Positions 47,596 through 61,430 of a stretch of DNA of 64,000 nt are shown piece after piece. How positions within the stretch are numbered: the first letter of the stretch is position 1; every line of letters starts with the position of its first letter. Below the pieces are notes generated by a model, which saw only the letters and a list, made by a program, of their open reading frames with translations, ran no database searches and was not told where the DNA came from. The stretch is from the NCBI GenBank assembly GCA_017165825.1, contig CM029387.1:7862183-7926182 (forward strand), read 5' to 3'. Source of the DNA: Hepsetus odoe (lineage: Eukaryota; Chordata; Actinopteri; Characiformes; Hepsetidae). The translations under genes were made by a program, and so were the position numbers.

Positions 47596-49362
47596 ACTAA
47601 TCACCTCACTCACTCTTTTCTGCTAATCACCTCACAGCTTTGAAGTTCCAGCACATGATCACAGAGTTTGGATAGTCCTACAGCTCAGGGCAGTGTGTGG
47701 AAGATGGATGTGTATGGGACTCTCCAGCTCTGCTAATGACAGAGACCCTCTAATCTCTAATCACATGCATGGCTCTCGTGCCATCTAAAGAAATGCAAAT
47801 CCACCCTTCACAAAGAAAAGGTGTAAATCTGGATCTGAATCTGATAAACCAGTAAGATAAAACACTTTCAAATGAAGCACTGCGTCTGTTGGAATCAAAG
47901 CAGCAGATCTTTTCACAGAATAAAAGGTCAAGAAATTATCTAAAATGAAAAATGCTTTCTTGCTTTCCACCTACAGAACTCCCATTGCAGATATACAGGT
48001 TTGTTGGCACAGCTGTGATATGTAGCTTCATAGGGAACCTGCATTCCGAATTTGCTTGAAATGAGTAATTACAAATTATAATCGAAGCCTTTTCCCAGCT
48101 GTTCATTACTGGTATAAATGATTCAGTTATTTATATTAAACTAATATGTTTTGGAGTTATAACAGTGAAGAGCATATGTGTATCCAGTTAATGAGGTTTA
48201 TGCAGATATACTAAAAAGAATGAACATTGTGCCAAACGTTGGACAAGTGTCCATAAATTAAGGTGATGCCAAACAAAAAACAGTTTTTTAAGGTAATGAC
48301 TTATGTCATTGAATCTGAGAGTCATTGCTTCCCTTTGATCCTTCAGTAAATAGATGTAATTATATAATTAGATTTGGATTAGATTGCGTAATGAGATATG
48401 GAATGAATTACATTTACATTCCATTTAAATCTTGCAACAGTTTTCCTTTTTGTTTAGTGGCAAGGAAGGAGAAAAACATGGCAAAACCTTCCACAATAAG
48501 ATTTTACACAAATAACTTCATTTTTTGAACTAAATTGAACTAAATATCTCCTCACCTACTTATGTGCATGAAAGTTCAACAGAATAAAACGTTTTTAGAA
48601 GGATTTAATGAGCAACAAGTGATAAATAAGTGTGCATGCATTTGATGTGGCCATCAATGAGGGCAGTTATATTATAGTTAAAGATCCAGTTGGCCTTTAT
48701 TCTTTTAGACTCACAGCCTTACAACATCAGATCTACAAGTAGATCACCATCATAGACAATCCATCAAAAGTATCTCAGCTCTTGCATTCTCTGAGCTTGA
48801 AGTGTCGTCTGTACAGCACATGAAAAAGATCATTCAGACAACAGTTGCTTCGAATTCAAATGATTCATTTGAAATTAGCATCACAGTTCAGCCTCAACAT
48901 GTAAACGCTTTGAAATGGAAAACCTCCTGAACCAGCTTGAGTTTCCTGTACCAAGGGAACTGCTCTTTAGTGCTCATTGGAACCTGCTGGTGAAACCTGA
49001 TGTTTTTAAAAAACCTGTTTAGCTGATGGTATCAGTGAATTTTTTTTAATGACAAAGTTTGCCACAGTGGTCTATGAATTTGGGGTGAAATCTGCTAAAG
49101 ACGTATCCAGTGTTGCTCAATTTCAAATTTAAACACAATACAAAAAGTTCATTTTAAGATCTTTTGACTGAGATGAAATATAAGAAATGAAATATTAACA
49201 TTGATTTCACAATTTCTCAATCGAGTTGGCACGGGCTCAGCAAATATGTGCAAAACCTTTGATGGAAAAAACAGTAAAAGGGATAGCACAATATACAATA
49301 TACAATATACAAGCCTGACCTTTTTAAAGGTTTAAACATTTTAGGTCACTATCACACTATCA

Positions 49363-49381
49363 CTATCTATCTATCTATCTG

Positions 49382-49462
<81 letters not shown>
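49363..49462 (+). repeat. (CTAT)n followed by (AT)n
   Basis: A CTAT array of about 65 bp with one CTGT unit, running directly into an AT run. Confidence 0.95.
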
Positions 49463-49464
<2 letters not shown>

Positions 49465-52079
49465 TAAAAGAAATAATGGCTAATCTGGGATTTAATTTCC
49501 TTTTTCTACTTGTCATAACGTTTTTTTTTTTAAATGTTCAATATTCTTCCTATTATTTATTCTTTACCATTAAAAAAAATGCCCATAACAACCTCATTCT
49601 CACATTATAGCACTAGGTAATGTAAGAGGGTTATGCTACAGCTAATATTGAATAGCTTGTTGTTCTAATCATCCTAGAATAGCTAGAAAAGCTGAGGGGA
49701 AACCTAACACATGGAAGGTCTCCCTGCTTTGACGTCAGTGTTTTGGCTCTTTTGTAATCAATTAGATAGGATAAAGGTGGATTCCCGACTCAATGGATGA
49801 TTCTTTGCTCTGTGCTCTGCTAACAAAAGCTCATCTTTGATGTCTCCCATAAGTATGATGCAAACATCTGCTTGTGTTTGTGGGTCTGTGTGTTTTCAGT
49901 GTGGGATTGATTTCCACCTGTCCCCATTCCCATGCAACACAATGCAGAGTGTCTATTGTTTTCTCATCTCCTGCTATGCTAAAGTCTCATTGTAACAAGA
50001 GCAGTGGTTGCTTGTCCTTCACACACCATCCAGAGAAACAAAATGGCCTTTGCACAGTCCACTGTTAAACCATTACTTTAGAGTTTGTTAAAACGGCCAG
50101 AGAAAAATCTAATTTACAGTCAGCTCCTTCTCCAGATTGGTCAATCAGATCATGTTTGAAGACTAAAATGACTCTATTTTTATTTTTATTTATTATTTTT
50201 CATTTTTCACTGAGTAATAAGGTCAATCAGCTTGCAACAATGAGACACTTGTCTGACATAAGCTTTTTCTCATGAATTTTCATCATTGTTTTGGATACTT
50301 TGCAAATTTAATGTCTGAAAGTGCTTTTCAAGACTCAGAATGTAAAAAAAAATGAATTTTTTTTTTGGTTGCCAAACTGCAAATTTAATCATCTGTTTTT
50401 AGCAGGGAATTACAATATGACGTTCCCCAGTAAGCTCTTTTCATGCATTTTAACACAAAGCTTATGTTCATCAGATGTTCATCATATATCATCATCTCCT
50501 GGAGATCAATAGTAACACAGCTTCAGGAGACATATGTGATTCATCTGCCAAATCGGCAGCACTATGTGAAGAATATTGGTGAAAAAGTCTCTCATTTTTA
50601 TAATTGACACTTCATGTCTGGGGTTTTATATCTTATGTGTTGGTTTCCAGGTTGTACACTTGACTTTCTCTGAATTTTCAGTTTCATCTTATTTAGTAAA
50701 TATTTATTTTCTAGTTTCTTCCTCTGATGACTTGATGCCAGTCTCAACTCGAGTTCAAAGGAAACTCAAACACATGCTACTGGGCATAAATAGTTGACAC
50801 AGGCTTTAAAAACAGCTCAGAACAGAAAAGCCACATTTCTCGTGGGGTATAAAACATAACAACATTAATGGTATGTTGGTTTGGGTTTGATTACTGCTTT
50901 TATCACTGCTGTCTTTGCTCGTATGAAGATTTGCATCTTCATTGTATCTATACTGACATTGTCATCATGTACAGGGTTCCTCGTAACTGTCTGGAAAGCA
51001 TAAGGTCACAACTGAGAGAGAAAGTTGTGAAAGTTCCAAAGAACCATCCGTTCAAATGTGATTTATTATTTAGACTAACTTAGTTCACTGCTGCTTATCT
51101 TGGTTCTTTTCTATGTGTCAAATCTTGATGAATAGGCAGTACATGACAGGAGAAAAAAAGAAATGTTTGAGGTTTACTGAACTTTGGTGAGATTTTGACA
51201 GTCAGGTGCCAAACCTTATAGCATTTATTTAACATTACTTATTAGTCAGTTACTTATTAGTTATTATACTGATAAGGTTCATTAGTCCGAACATTTTTTT
51301 TTTTTTTTTACCCATTCTTCTAGTATAAAATACCAGCAGGCATTACATTGGGGGAAATTTTACAGTAAATAGAACAACTGAACAACTGGACAATTTCAGA
51401 TATTTTGCATGACCTTGTATCTCCATTTTGCTAGTTTTTAACCTTTTTAAAGACCATTTAAAAAAATAATGCTGTTTAAATGTGTCAATTTTCTTAACCT
51501 TCTTACATTAACTTACTTTTAAAACCTTTTCTTTCTTCTGTAAGTTCATTCACTGGTAGGGAACATTTTTGAAGCAAATTAAGACTGAATGTACTTTCAA
51601 TAGAGGAATTCCACCTGCTCCTCTCTGTGTTACCTCCTTGGGTTTTTAATCCTTGGATGTGTGGGACACAGAGAATGAATAGCCTCTGGCCTTTGCTATC
51701 CATCCAACCACTCACTTCTCCCTTCCCTCCAAAATAAAACAGTCCTAGAACCCTGAACCTAAAAGCAGGGGCGTGTCATGTTTCACAACATGAAAGAGAA
51801 AACTCAGCAAGCACGGCACGGAGGCTGACAGGCAACACATTCTCTGTGAATAAGAGTTCGTTTGGCCTTGGTGTGACGTCCCTGTCCTGTTGTTACAGTA
51901 ACACTAAACACCCATAAATACACCCCGAAACAAGCCTTAATGTGCATCTCTCCAGCCTTATGACTGTAATCAGGGCCCTAAAGGTAGTAATCTGTGTAAC
52001 CAGCACCTTAGCATCTGCTGAGTGGCAACTGCTGCACAAACTGTAGGCTTGTAATAGAGTCAGAAAATAAGTCGAACAG

Positions 52080-52082
<3 letters not shown>

Positions 52083-52139
<57 letters not shown>
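52083..52139 (+). repeat. (AG)n microsatellite
   Basis: AG run directly before copy 2 of the 130-bp duplication. Confidence 0.95.
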
Positions 52140-52141
<2 letters not shown>

Positions 52142-52269
52142 AATGGTGTAAGGCCCTAGTTATTCCCCAGATGTGAAGTTTTGCCAGGCCAAACCAGATT
52201 CACTGTTGCCCTCGACCTTCGTGGTCAGAACATTTTGCTCATGCGGCCCCTATTAAATTTATTTATCTC
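52140..52269 (+). repeat. 130-bp duplicated segment, copy 2
   Basis: Identical to 36366-36495. Here both flanks are AG-rich (the right side begins GAGAGAAAAAGAGAGAG), so the unit sits inside an AG repeat. Either a recent microsatellite-associated duplication or an assembly artefact. Confidence 0.95.
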
Positions 52270-52965
52270 GAGAGAAAAAGAGAGAGAGATTACATATAAA
52301 AGTGGTAGTCAATTGTCAATTGTTCAGATTTCATCATATCAGTGGTTGTATTAGTGACCACTTGGATTATTAAGTATAATCAAAAAAATATGTTTTTTTT
52401 TACTTTTAACAGATTAAACGGTTATCTGTTGACTCAGTGTGTGTAATTTTAATTGAGCTGTTTGCCAACAAAAAGGAGTGAAAGGGGGGTTGGGGACTTT
52501 GAGAATGTGAGAACACTCTGCTGTACAATTCAAACCTTCACAAAGATGGCAGTGCTAAGAAAAAACAAATAACAGGCTGCTACTTGCTTTATAAATGGCC
52601 TACATAAAAATACTCATTTTTTAAGATTCAGATTTTTGTGGAAAGATTGTTCACCAAGGGACCCCAAAGGATCGCCTTTTCAGTGCATTATTGTTCCATG
52701 TAATAGGCTGAAACTGAAACTGGTCTTGATGTTGGGAAGGTCCGCAATTAAGTTAAACATATATGAAGCATTGTTCCCTTCAAAGCATTAAAACAAAAGA
52801 AATGAGTAGAGAGAACAGATGTTAGATAAAGCTCATTCTAAAGTACAGACAGCTGAAATCTAAAAACATAAACATGAAAACATAAAAATTAAAAGAATCA
52901 TTTCACAACAATAAAACACATATTAAAAAGGGTAAAATATACATCATAAACTATAACATGAATGA

Positions 52966-53022
52966 ATGAATAGATAGATAGATAAACAGACAGACAGGCA
53001 GACAGATAGATAGATAGATATT

Positions 53023-53065
<43 letters not shown>

Positions 53066-53101
53066 AGACAGACAGACAGACAGTCAGACAGATAGACAGA
53101 C

Positions 53102-53139
<38 letters not shown>

Positions 53140-53246
53140 ACAAACAGACAGACAGTCAGACAGATAGATAGATAGATAGATAGATAAACAGACAGACAGA
53201 CAGACAGACAGATAGATAGATGGATAGATAAATAGATAGATAAATC
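52966..53246 (+). repeat. (GATA)n/(GACA)n array, Bkm-like
   Basis: About 280 bp of GATA and GACA tetramers with occasional AACA, GTCA and GGCA units, arranged in alternating blocks. This GATA/GACA composition is that of Bkm-type repeats, which accumulate on sex chromosomes in some vertebrates but also occur on autosomes. Confidence 0.95.
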
Positions 53247-56200
53247 ACAGCTAAAACAATGAAGATCAGGCCTAAGGGTTAAATTAGCAACAGTTAGGGG
53301 CCAAGAAGACCCATATAGAATAGAAACCTGACGACAAACAGAGAGAGAGAAAAGGGAAAGAAAGACAGATAGAGAGTGTACCCCCATCATTTAGTATTGA
53401 TGTTTTTGTTCTTGAGTGCTGTCCCCCTGGGCTTACTAGGTGCGTTCAGCCAATGCTAGTAAAAAAGCTGAGCTCACCCTGGCACCTCTTGCAGACCATT
53501 TCCCATTCAGGCCTGGTGTCCTCATGTCTGCTCTGTCTCAGGTGGTGCAGGGCCCATTGTCCTGGTCCTGCGGCTTAATAGAACTTTGATCTGGGCCTCA
53601 ACCACATAGCAGCACCTCGGGGGGCCATCAGGGACTGGAGGTAGTGTGCCTAAGGAAGACCTTCAGAGAGGGATGTAGCATTTGTGGAGAGTTGGAAAGC
53701 CTCATCTTTGGGTAAAAAAAAAAAATATATATATATTTATATTTATATATTATATATATTTATATAGATATGAACGCAGTGCTAAATGTAACTACTGGAG
53801 AAAGTGATTTCACTTGTAGTGTCAGCATTCATTAAGCTACATACTTGCTGGTAAAGTATATTTGGGGTGAGGTGATAAATTGTGTAAATGTGATTATTCA
53901 CAACTTTAAGGTGTGGCTGTGAGGCCATCCAAAGTCCAGCAGTGACTATCCCAGCTGCAGCCTGTCCTGCCAGGACAACATCAGTCATGACTCCTGTCCC
54001 AGGCAGGCAGTAGTGGTGCATCTTAACGGCCCCCGCATCTGCACATTCTCCCCAGGTGGACGTTGACCTCTTGCAGACGTGAGTGCCCTCACACAGTTCC
54101 TGCTGTAGCGTGACTCAGAGGAACTTATGGCAAGCAGCCTCCACTTGTCCCCGCCTTTAGGGATTCTGAGGAACTTTGGCCTGCTGCACCATTCACCTTT
54201 GAAAAGTATTTACCTACATAGCATTTTTTTAAAACCTAATGTAGATATATTTAGTTTTTTTTTTTGCCAATTCACATTTGCATCTGTTACACATTTGCAG
54301 AAAGCTATAATATATATATTTAATATATATAACATATATTTAGTCACACTATGGTGTTTTTGCAGCTAAATCAATGCAGTGCTCATGTTGATAGTTAATT
54401 AACTAGCTGTTAGTAATTTAATTTCACAAAAAAATAATTCTACAAGTAACAACACATCAGTACACAATTCTAAGTGCTGTTAATGATCATCCTTCTATCT
54501 GAATCACTTATATGAACCAGCGTGGCAGAAAGTACTGGAGCCTTTCCTAGTACTCATGGTTATAATATCCTGGAAAGGTCACCAGGAAATACCTGAAGGG
54601 CTTTTGGACAGTGGAAGACACTCACTCAGTGCCATAAAGATTTGTAAAGATTTGTAAAATGTGTATTCGTCAATAGTAATTGGCTTCGGCATCACGTTTT
54701 ACAAAACGAAAAAAAAATTGAGACCCCTGAACACCATAAGATCCGATAGGTACCAATCTTTAGCAGCTACCAAAAACCACAAAACTGGAACCTTCATTAC
54801 TAAATTGATGTCAACTGGACTGTTTCTGTTTTCTGGTATAAAGGCTGCAGTACCACCCTACATTTTCTTTCACAGGTCAGGCATATTTTCAGCTTCATGT
54901 GCAAATATCACTTGTTAGCAAAATGATAAATGCATCCTCACTGGTAATCTACTTGACCGATCAAACGATATTAAATGCCAACACTTGCTGTATCTTTTTA
55001 GTTTCAAACACACTTTTGGCTGATACTGACTATTATCACACACTGTCCATGACACAGAAATTGGAAAAATAAAATAAAATAAACAGGTAACAGTGAAGCA
55101 GTTGGCTCACAGTTCCTGTAGCCATGCAGGGGACCTGCAGCAGCTCGTACACCCAAACACACAGCAGATAAATGTGGAGAGAGCAAACACAGGCTTTTGT
55201 TCAGGAGTGTGATATGCTTTTGGCTTGTCACACAAGCGTGGCACTGCTGAGGAAAACAAACACTCCACTTTTATAGTTCTCAATCAACCACCATTTACTA
55301 CAAATGGACTATGAGCGATTGGTCAAACACAGGTGTGAAACCACGCACACACAAAGCAAGTGTGTCTGTAAAAAGACATAAGGCAACATGTGTTAGCATT
55401 TCATATCAGAATTTGGGCAAATTGCTTGCCTTATCATGCTTCATTCAATCAATTTAGCTAATCTAAGGCTTTCTACAAAGCTAATCTTATTTCTGGCTGA
55501 ATATACCGCAGCCTTTTTAACTCTCTTTCTCTTTAGGCAGATCTTACACTAAGTCACCCCTCTTCATATCAACTATTCAGTGGAAAACACCCTACTCTAT
55601 ATAGTCATGGCCACCACTTTTCAGTGGTGGGTTTCTTTCTACAGAGTGTCTGAGGAGGATATTTTTGAATGGCTGGCGTGAAATGTGTTTCTTGTAATGT
55701 GAACAATGTGAACAACATCTGTTTCCAATAAGGTGGATGAATGTTAAGCCTTAAACAGTCTCTACATAATCAGGTCACTAAGATTCAGTTTAACAGCATG
55801 TAAATATTACAGCTCTGTCCACATCATGAATCTAAACATGACTGATTCTGTAAGGAGTAAATCATTAAAATCAAAAATGGCTTTCCATGAAAGTCCATGT
55901 TTTGGTAGGTGGAGCCCATAAAGTGTCTGACGAATGGAAGTAAGCCAGTAAGAAGACATTGGCCTAGAACTAAGCATTTCTAAAGAAGTGTACTTTAGTT
56001 AGCATAGTACAAGAATTTGTTTCTAATATGTCCAGTGAATATAAAGCTTCCACAAATGTAAAAAAAAAAACCAGCTGGTTTTATATCATGAAGCTTCATT
56101 TCAGCATGAGCTGATTCTTTAAGGAATAAATCAACACAGAGGATGACCTGACTAAAGGATATGTGCGTTTTTAAACTTGTATCTTTGCAGTAAAACCTTT

Positions 56201-56763
56201 ACTGGTTGGATTCCTCTTTTTGCTTGTCTACTGTATACCACAGATAAGCAGCAGCCTTGCTTTTGATGTTGCACACCCAAACCTGTAAAACGTTTTAAGG
56301 AAAAGCTGAATCTCAGGTGAGGCTGCATCCACCTCTCAATAAAATCACTGACAGCAGCCACTCTCATACACAGGGATGGGAGAAAGAAGAGAAGTACTCA
56401 ACCCTGGTTTGGATGTGTCAGAATGCATTGTGGTTAATTCTAAACAGCAGAGAAAAACCAAACACACAGATAAGGCCAAGAGGGGAAAGTCCATAAAGGT
56501 GAACTGCTGTATATATCAACAAACGACTAGATTAGTTTTTCTTTACCATCTGGTGAGCGTGCAGTATGCAAAACACACAAACCGCTCTGCCTCAGAAAAT
56601 GATTGGCTGAAGGCATTTTTAAAAAGGTTTTAGATCAAAAGAAAGCTGTATGCATTCCCATTATTTACTCTTGTTTACAGCTTTTCATCTACTGAAACAG
56701 AACATACATCTTTAGACTACTACGGATGCCCCGAATCTGTACATCCATGTAATAATCACGTTT
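53247..56763. other. Gene-free stretch
   Basis: No coding exon seen. The 53400-53680 part is GC-richer without a recognisable family. An AT run lies at 53722-53770. The rest is AT-rich. Confidence 0.6.
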
Positions 56764-56975
56764 TAGCCATGGTCTAATGGTTAGAGAGGAGAGCTTGGTA
56801 CCTGAGCGTTCCTGGTTCAATCCCTGGGACTGGCAGGAACAAACTGGGGGGTGAGCAAAACTCTGTCCTCATACATTCATGGCTACTTTATTGACCCCTA
56901 AACATAGCTAAGAAGCCCACTGTCCCTGCTCCTGATGTGTGTGTTCCACTGGTGTGTCTAGGATAGGTTTATTAC
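56764..56975 (+). mobile_element. tRNA-derived SINE (separate subfamily)
   Basis: A-box-like TGGTCTAATGGTTAGAG and B box GGTTCAATCCC (56814-56824), followed by a diverged body with CACTGTCCCTGCTCCTGATG and GTTCCACTGGTGTGTC. The tail is not defined. Confidence 0.7.
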
Positions 56976-59499
56976 AGAAGTTATTCACTGAGCCACTCAC
57001 TGGTCAGAGTGTGTGCGCAATCACAGGATATTGTACGTTAAGCAGAATGCTGATTAGGATCCCCAAGTGTTCCAAAAGGTTTGATTTCACACATCTGTCT
57101 TCGTTCACATACATTTGTATAACTGTCTTTGTGAGGACTTGCAGTGACTTTTAGTTTATCACCAAACGCGACCAATGCTACCTAAGTTATAGCTTAGCCT
57201 TAAATAAACAAAAAGTCCATCTTCTGGGGAAAAATTGCCTTTTTTTTGTTGTTAGGACCAGTCAGGTGATCCTACGTATACATATGTTTAAGCTTTGTTA
57301 TAATTATTTTATCCCTAAAAAATACTTAATGAAAGAACGAATAACATTCTAAACATCTGTCAGACACACCTTTGGAATAAACCCATAGTTTTCAACACTT
57401 GATTAGTTGCAGTTTTTTAAAAAGCCTTTCTGTGGCACATTCAGACACACATAAACACAAAAACACACACTTAAAAATATTAATTAACGCACATGGAGTG
57501 TGAAATATCTTTACAGTATCCTATATTTCTATTCTAATTTGTCTAAAGTCTATAAACCACACAAACTATACTCATGTTTTGAGGTGTGAACCAGGGCAGG
57601 GGTCGTCGCACCTTAACTCATACACGCACTCTCACCACTCTGTCCCCTTTGTTCAAATCATCTAAAACATTCCAACCATTTCACGTGTTTGGGGGCCGCT
57701 CTTCTTCAGCTTTGGCCAAGTTTCTGCCCTTCAGTTCCAAATTACTCTACAGAAAGTGAAGAACAAATGCAAAAGATTTTGTGTGTAGGTGGATGAAGTG
57801 ATCCAAATGAAAGTACAAAAGTAGAGAATCATGCTACTAACAAAACTAACAAGGCTAGAGAAATAATTTACATGCCCGGAATGAATTGAGATAGCTATCA
57901 GATGCAACTAAACGCAGTCACAAGTGAAGAGCTTCAGTCAGTAAATTCACTTCCACACACACACATCCCTCACTGTTTTTGCCTGCAACATTTATAGCAC
58001 TCCAGAAGTTGCAGCAATGGAAGAAAATGTGTAATGAGCCCTTATACAGAGCTCACTCAGAATTAAAATTATTCAGATTTCTCTACAGTGTTGGTGACAG
58101 GAGCCAAACGTAAAATATAGCTAAATATAGCCAGTTTATGTAATATTTAAACCTGTGACTTTTGCTTTTTAATGTGTAGTGGTAATAGTAAAACGGTATC
58201 AATTCTAAAAAAAATGATAATACAAAATCTCAGCCCTCAGATCTCAGATTCATAATCATCTATTAACCTAGAATGCTTTTAAATGTATCAAGCTCTTCAA
58301 AGTCTGGTTCTGATCAACACCAATGTTAATACTTCTAACTCTGCTAAATATTTCTCGACCAGCCATTTTCTATGACTGTTATCACTCATCCAATTCATAT
58401 CTGTGTTTTTTAGAGTTAGCATTTTAATTTTGCAAGTCTAAAGGAACTAGCTTGTTCCAACAACTCATAGACACTACATCATCAATTAGTATCACTGTGC
58501 AATCACACTGGGTGCATTTTCTCCAGTTTTATAAAAAAAAGACTCTCATAGAGAGTCAGAAACCAACAGACATATTGGGATGGAAGGAAAATGTTTAAAA
58601 TGTGATTCTTTGGAAATACCAACACTATAATTTAGCTGCATTTGCTGCACCCTTTGGTGATTCATGCCATATTTGATATCAAACGAGCAACTAGCACGTA
58701 GCTGATCTGAACTACAATCTTTCACGTAGGTGTGAGTAAACAGCCCTATGTGGAGTTATCCTCTGCCTCTATTTCACTGTGGGCATGCGCGATAAGCCTG
58801 TCTTATCAGGCGTGCCATTTATCTTATCAAACTGTGGCTAATGGGTGCTGGATTGTGCCATAATGTTTTGAGTCATAAAGTGAATGCTAAAGCTAAAGTC
58901 TGCAAAAAAAAAAAAAAAACACAAAATGCAGAAAAAATCTACATGTTTGAACCTCCCCCCGCCTACACCAGCTCTTATTGACTCAACTATCCTTCTATCC
59001 CAGAAGAATATGGGAGTATATGCTATCTCTCAGAGTTTGGAATGGAAAAACATCAAGAACCATCCAAACATCCACAGTTATGAATTTGAAAAAGGGGGGA
59101 AATTCTTTGAAGGAGTGCAAATGACAGAGAAGTAACAGTGAAGCTATTCCTGATTAAAGTGCAAAACTCAAAACCATTTATCAATGACTGAATTGGGGTG
59201 TCACTCCATGCTGTATGAGAGCAAATGTGTGTGATCTTGAGACCTTGGAAAAAGTAAGAATGAAGTGGTTTAAGCTGTTTTCTGAAGTTGGAAGTCAAAG
59301 CTAGGAATTACATTTGTGGGCTCTCTGCAAGGCTAAAAGTGGGGAAAATATATGCCCTCATGAAAGTGAGAACTGCTCGCAACAAGTCTGTCAGCTAACT
59401 TTCGTCAAAGTGACTCATTTGTCATGCTGAAGATGGCACAATACAACACAATAAAATGCTTTCTCTTTACCAATCACAGAACTGGCAAGGACTAATCCT
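56976..59499. other. Gene-free stretch with a GATA-site cluster
   Basis: No coding exon seen. AT-rich except around 58730-58860, where clustered GATA motifs lie. Confidence 0.6.
58791..58828. promoter_or_regulatory. Cluster of three GATA-factor sites
   Basis: GATAAG (58791-58796), CTTATC (58802-58807) and CTTATC (58823-58828) lie within 38 bp. The first two form an inverted pair 5 bp apart. A further GTTATC lies at 58756-58760 and surroundings. The arrangement is like vertebrate GATA-dependent enhancers; function is inference. Confidence 0.4.
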
Positions 59500-59597
59500 G
59501 CTCCTGGGGAGCAGCGTTGGGATGGTACCTACTGGTCTCAAACCCACAACCTCCTAATCATGGGGCCTAGTTCCTAACTACTAGACCACCGCTTACA
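59500..59597 (-). mobile_element. SINE head fragment
   Basis: On the minus strand: AAGCGGTGGTCTAGTAGTTAGG (A box), GGCCCCATGATTAGGAGG, GGGTTTGAGACC (degraded B box), then a GCTGCTCCCC body. It resembles the copy at 8978. Tail absent. Confidence 0.7.
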
Positions 59598-60977
59598 TGT
59601 GCATAAAAGGTACTCACACTTCGTTGCAGACCTTTTTAAGGAGATGGTTTGGTTCGGGTGATGGTTGTGCCAATCTGAGTAAAGATCAGGGGTTTTGCCG
59701 ACTTAAAAAATTTTGATGATTTGATGATTGATGATTTAGTCATTCTCGCTTAATGGTGTATTCTACAAGAATATAAAAAAAATTATCATTTGAATTAGCA
59801 GGAAGAAACATAGGCTTAGGCTACTAATAAAACGTAGGTTGCAATCACATTAACAGATTTATGAATTGGATTGTGACTGAGATTTTTACAATTATGATCT
59901 CATTAATGCATTCACGTAGGCCTAGTTTACCGGTGTTTATCAGGAAATTAAGTCCATAGAAAATTAATCATGCTTCTCCATGCTGCATTCATACAGCTAC
60001 CTAATATTAAACCCCTCACTTTAAACAGCAAAGAGCTTTCGCAAATATGTTCATTTTGCCCATGTTAGATCTTTGAGGTGTGTGACTTCTGGTCTGCCAA
60101 TATAAATACTCAAGTATCTCTGTGTACCTTCTGATAGAAAAGCAAATGTAGATATTATTATCTGAAGTTCTTTGTATACACGGATATCAAAGAATAAATT
60201 GGGTTAAAGCTCCAAACACAGCGAGGAGAAATAAAAAATAAAAGTTTGAAATAAAAGGTACCGAAAGGTTGGCTCAGATAGCTGAAATCTGTTGTGAAGT
60301 CTGACAATACAGATGTCTTTAATGAACTTTTTTTATGCAACAGCACTGGATATAATCTGTTAGAATAATACCTAGTCATTCAAGAATGTTTCCATTATTC
60401 ATGAGAAATACAGAGCATATGCAGGTACTCAATTATAGTTGCTGTTAAAACAAAACCATGTATCTCACAAACACGCTACCATTGTCAGTGTCATTGTTGT
60501 TCTGAGAATAATCAAATAAAAACTACTCACGGGTGATCTTGTGGTAGTACTGACTTTTGATTAATGTGGTAAAGGGGAAAACAAATGATGCAGAAAAACA
60601 GATGGACTACAAAGTGCACCTTTATGGTGAGTGGAGCTGATAAAATGAGTGATGAGTGCAGATAAAAGGTAGTTGGGCCTAATGATGTGACTCAAGTACA
60701 TACAGGACATGTATATAGATGTATGACCCCATGTCCTCATGTTGTGTATGTGTATTTTGGCTGGAACTGCAGAGGGCAATGAAAATTGTAATTACGGAGC
60801 ATCATTAAACAGACTGCAGTTATCAGTCAGTCATTCAGTTTTTATTATAGTCTCTGTCTCTCTTCATGAGCATGTGTTTGTGTGCAGTATTACAGATGGA
60901 AAGCAGTCTGACGGTGATAAGATTGCCCGTCAGAGTGTCTGCAGTGATGGCCCATGGTCTCTCCAAGTGGCAGTAAA

Positions 60978-60979
<2 letters not shown>

Positions 60980-61021
<42 letters not shown>
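60980..61021 (+). repeat. (CA)n microsatellite
   Basis: About 20 CA units, uninterrupted. Confidence 0.95.
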
Positions 61022-61024
<3 letters not shown>

Positions 61025-61314
61025 TCAGTTCATGCTTGTGTGTGTCACACCAACATGATCTTTTTTGACTTTAGTCATTCATGCTGGCAGTGATAACATT
61101 AGAAGCAGTTTTGAAACAGAATTGAAACTTGCTATAAAATTAAAAGAGGTATATAGGACATATAGGTAATAATAAAAGGATTAATTCAGGTAATAACTTA
61201 GTAAATATAATCTATAACATAACTGTATCTTTTGATTTGGTTTTGGCTCTTACTGTTTTAATGTAACATATTTTATTTCTGTGGAAATGATTCACATTCA
61301 CATTCACATATTTT

Positions 61315-61430
61315 TGATTTCTCCTCTGTGTTTTGGTTCCTCCCAAGGTTTCTTCTTCCAGCTTAAGGGAGTTTTTTCTTGTTTCTGCCACCTCTGGCTT
61401 GCTCATTAGGGGCTTAGACTTGAAAACAAG
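61315..61430 (+). repeat. Fragment of a widespread fish interspersed repeat
   Basis: GGTTCCTCCCAAGGTTTCTT, CTTCCAGCTTAAGGGAGTTTT and GGCTTGCTCATTAGGGGCTT are hallmark segments of a repeat found many times in teleost genomes. Class and ends are not evident here. Confidence 0.6.

Larger units (their letters stand above)
40638..52082. other. 11-kb gene-free stretch
   Basis: I find no coding exon that I can support. Contents are AT-rich sequence, microsatellites (42753-42820, 46159-46262, 47510-47594, 49363-49462) and a degenerate interspersed repeat (43355-43508). The parts at 41150-41480, 46560-46990 and 51770-52040 are less AT-rich and could hold conserved non-coding elements; this needs cross-species alignment. 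Confidence 0.55.

Noticed and set aside
52966..53246. CRISPR-like regular array
   Set aside because: The units are 4 bp with no spacers; this is a vertebrate microsatellite.
53022..53390. 122-codon minus-strand frame
   Set aside because: It is a translation of the GATA/GACA repeat (SIYLSIYL repeats), not a gene.
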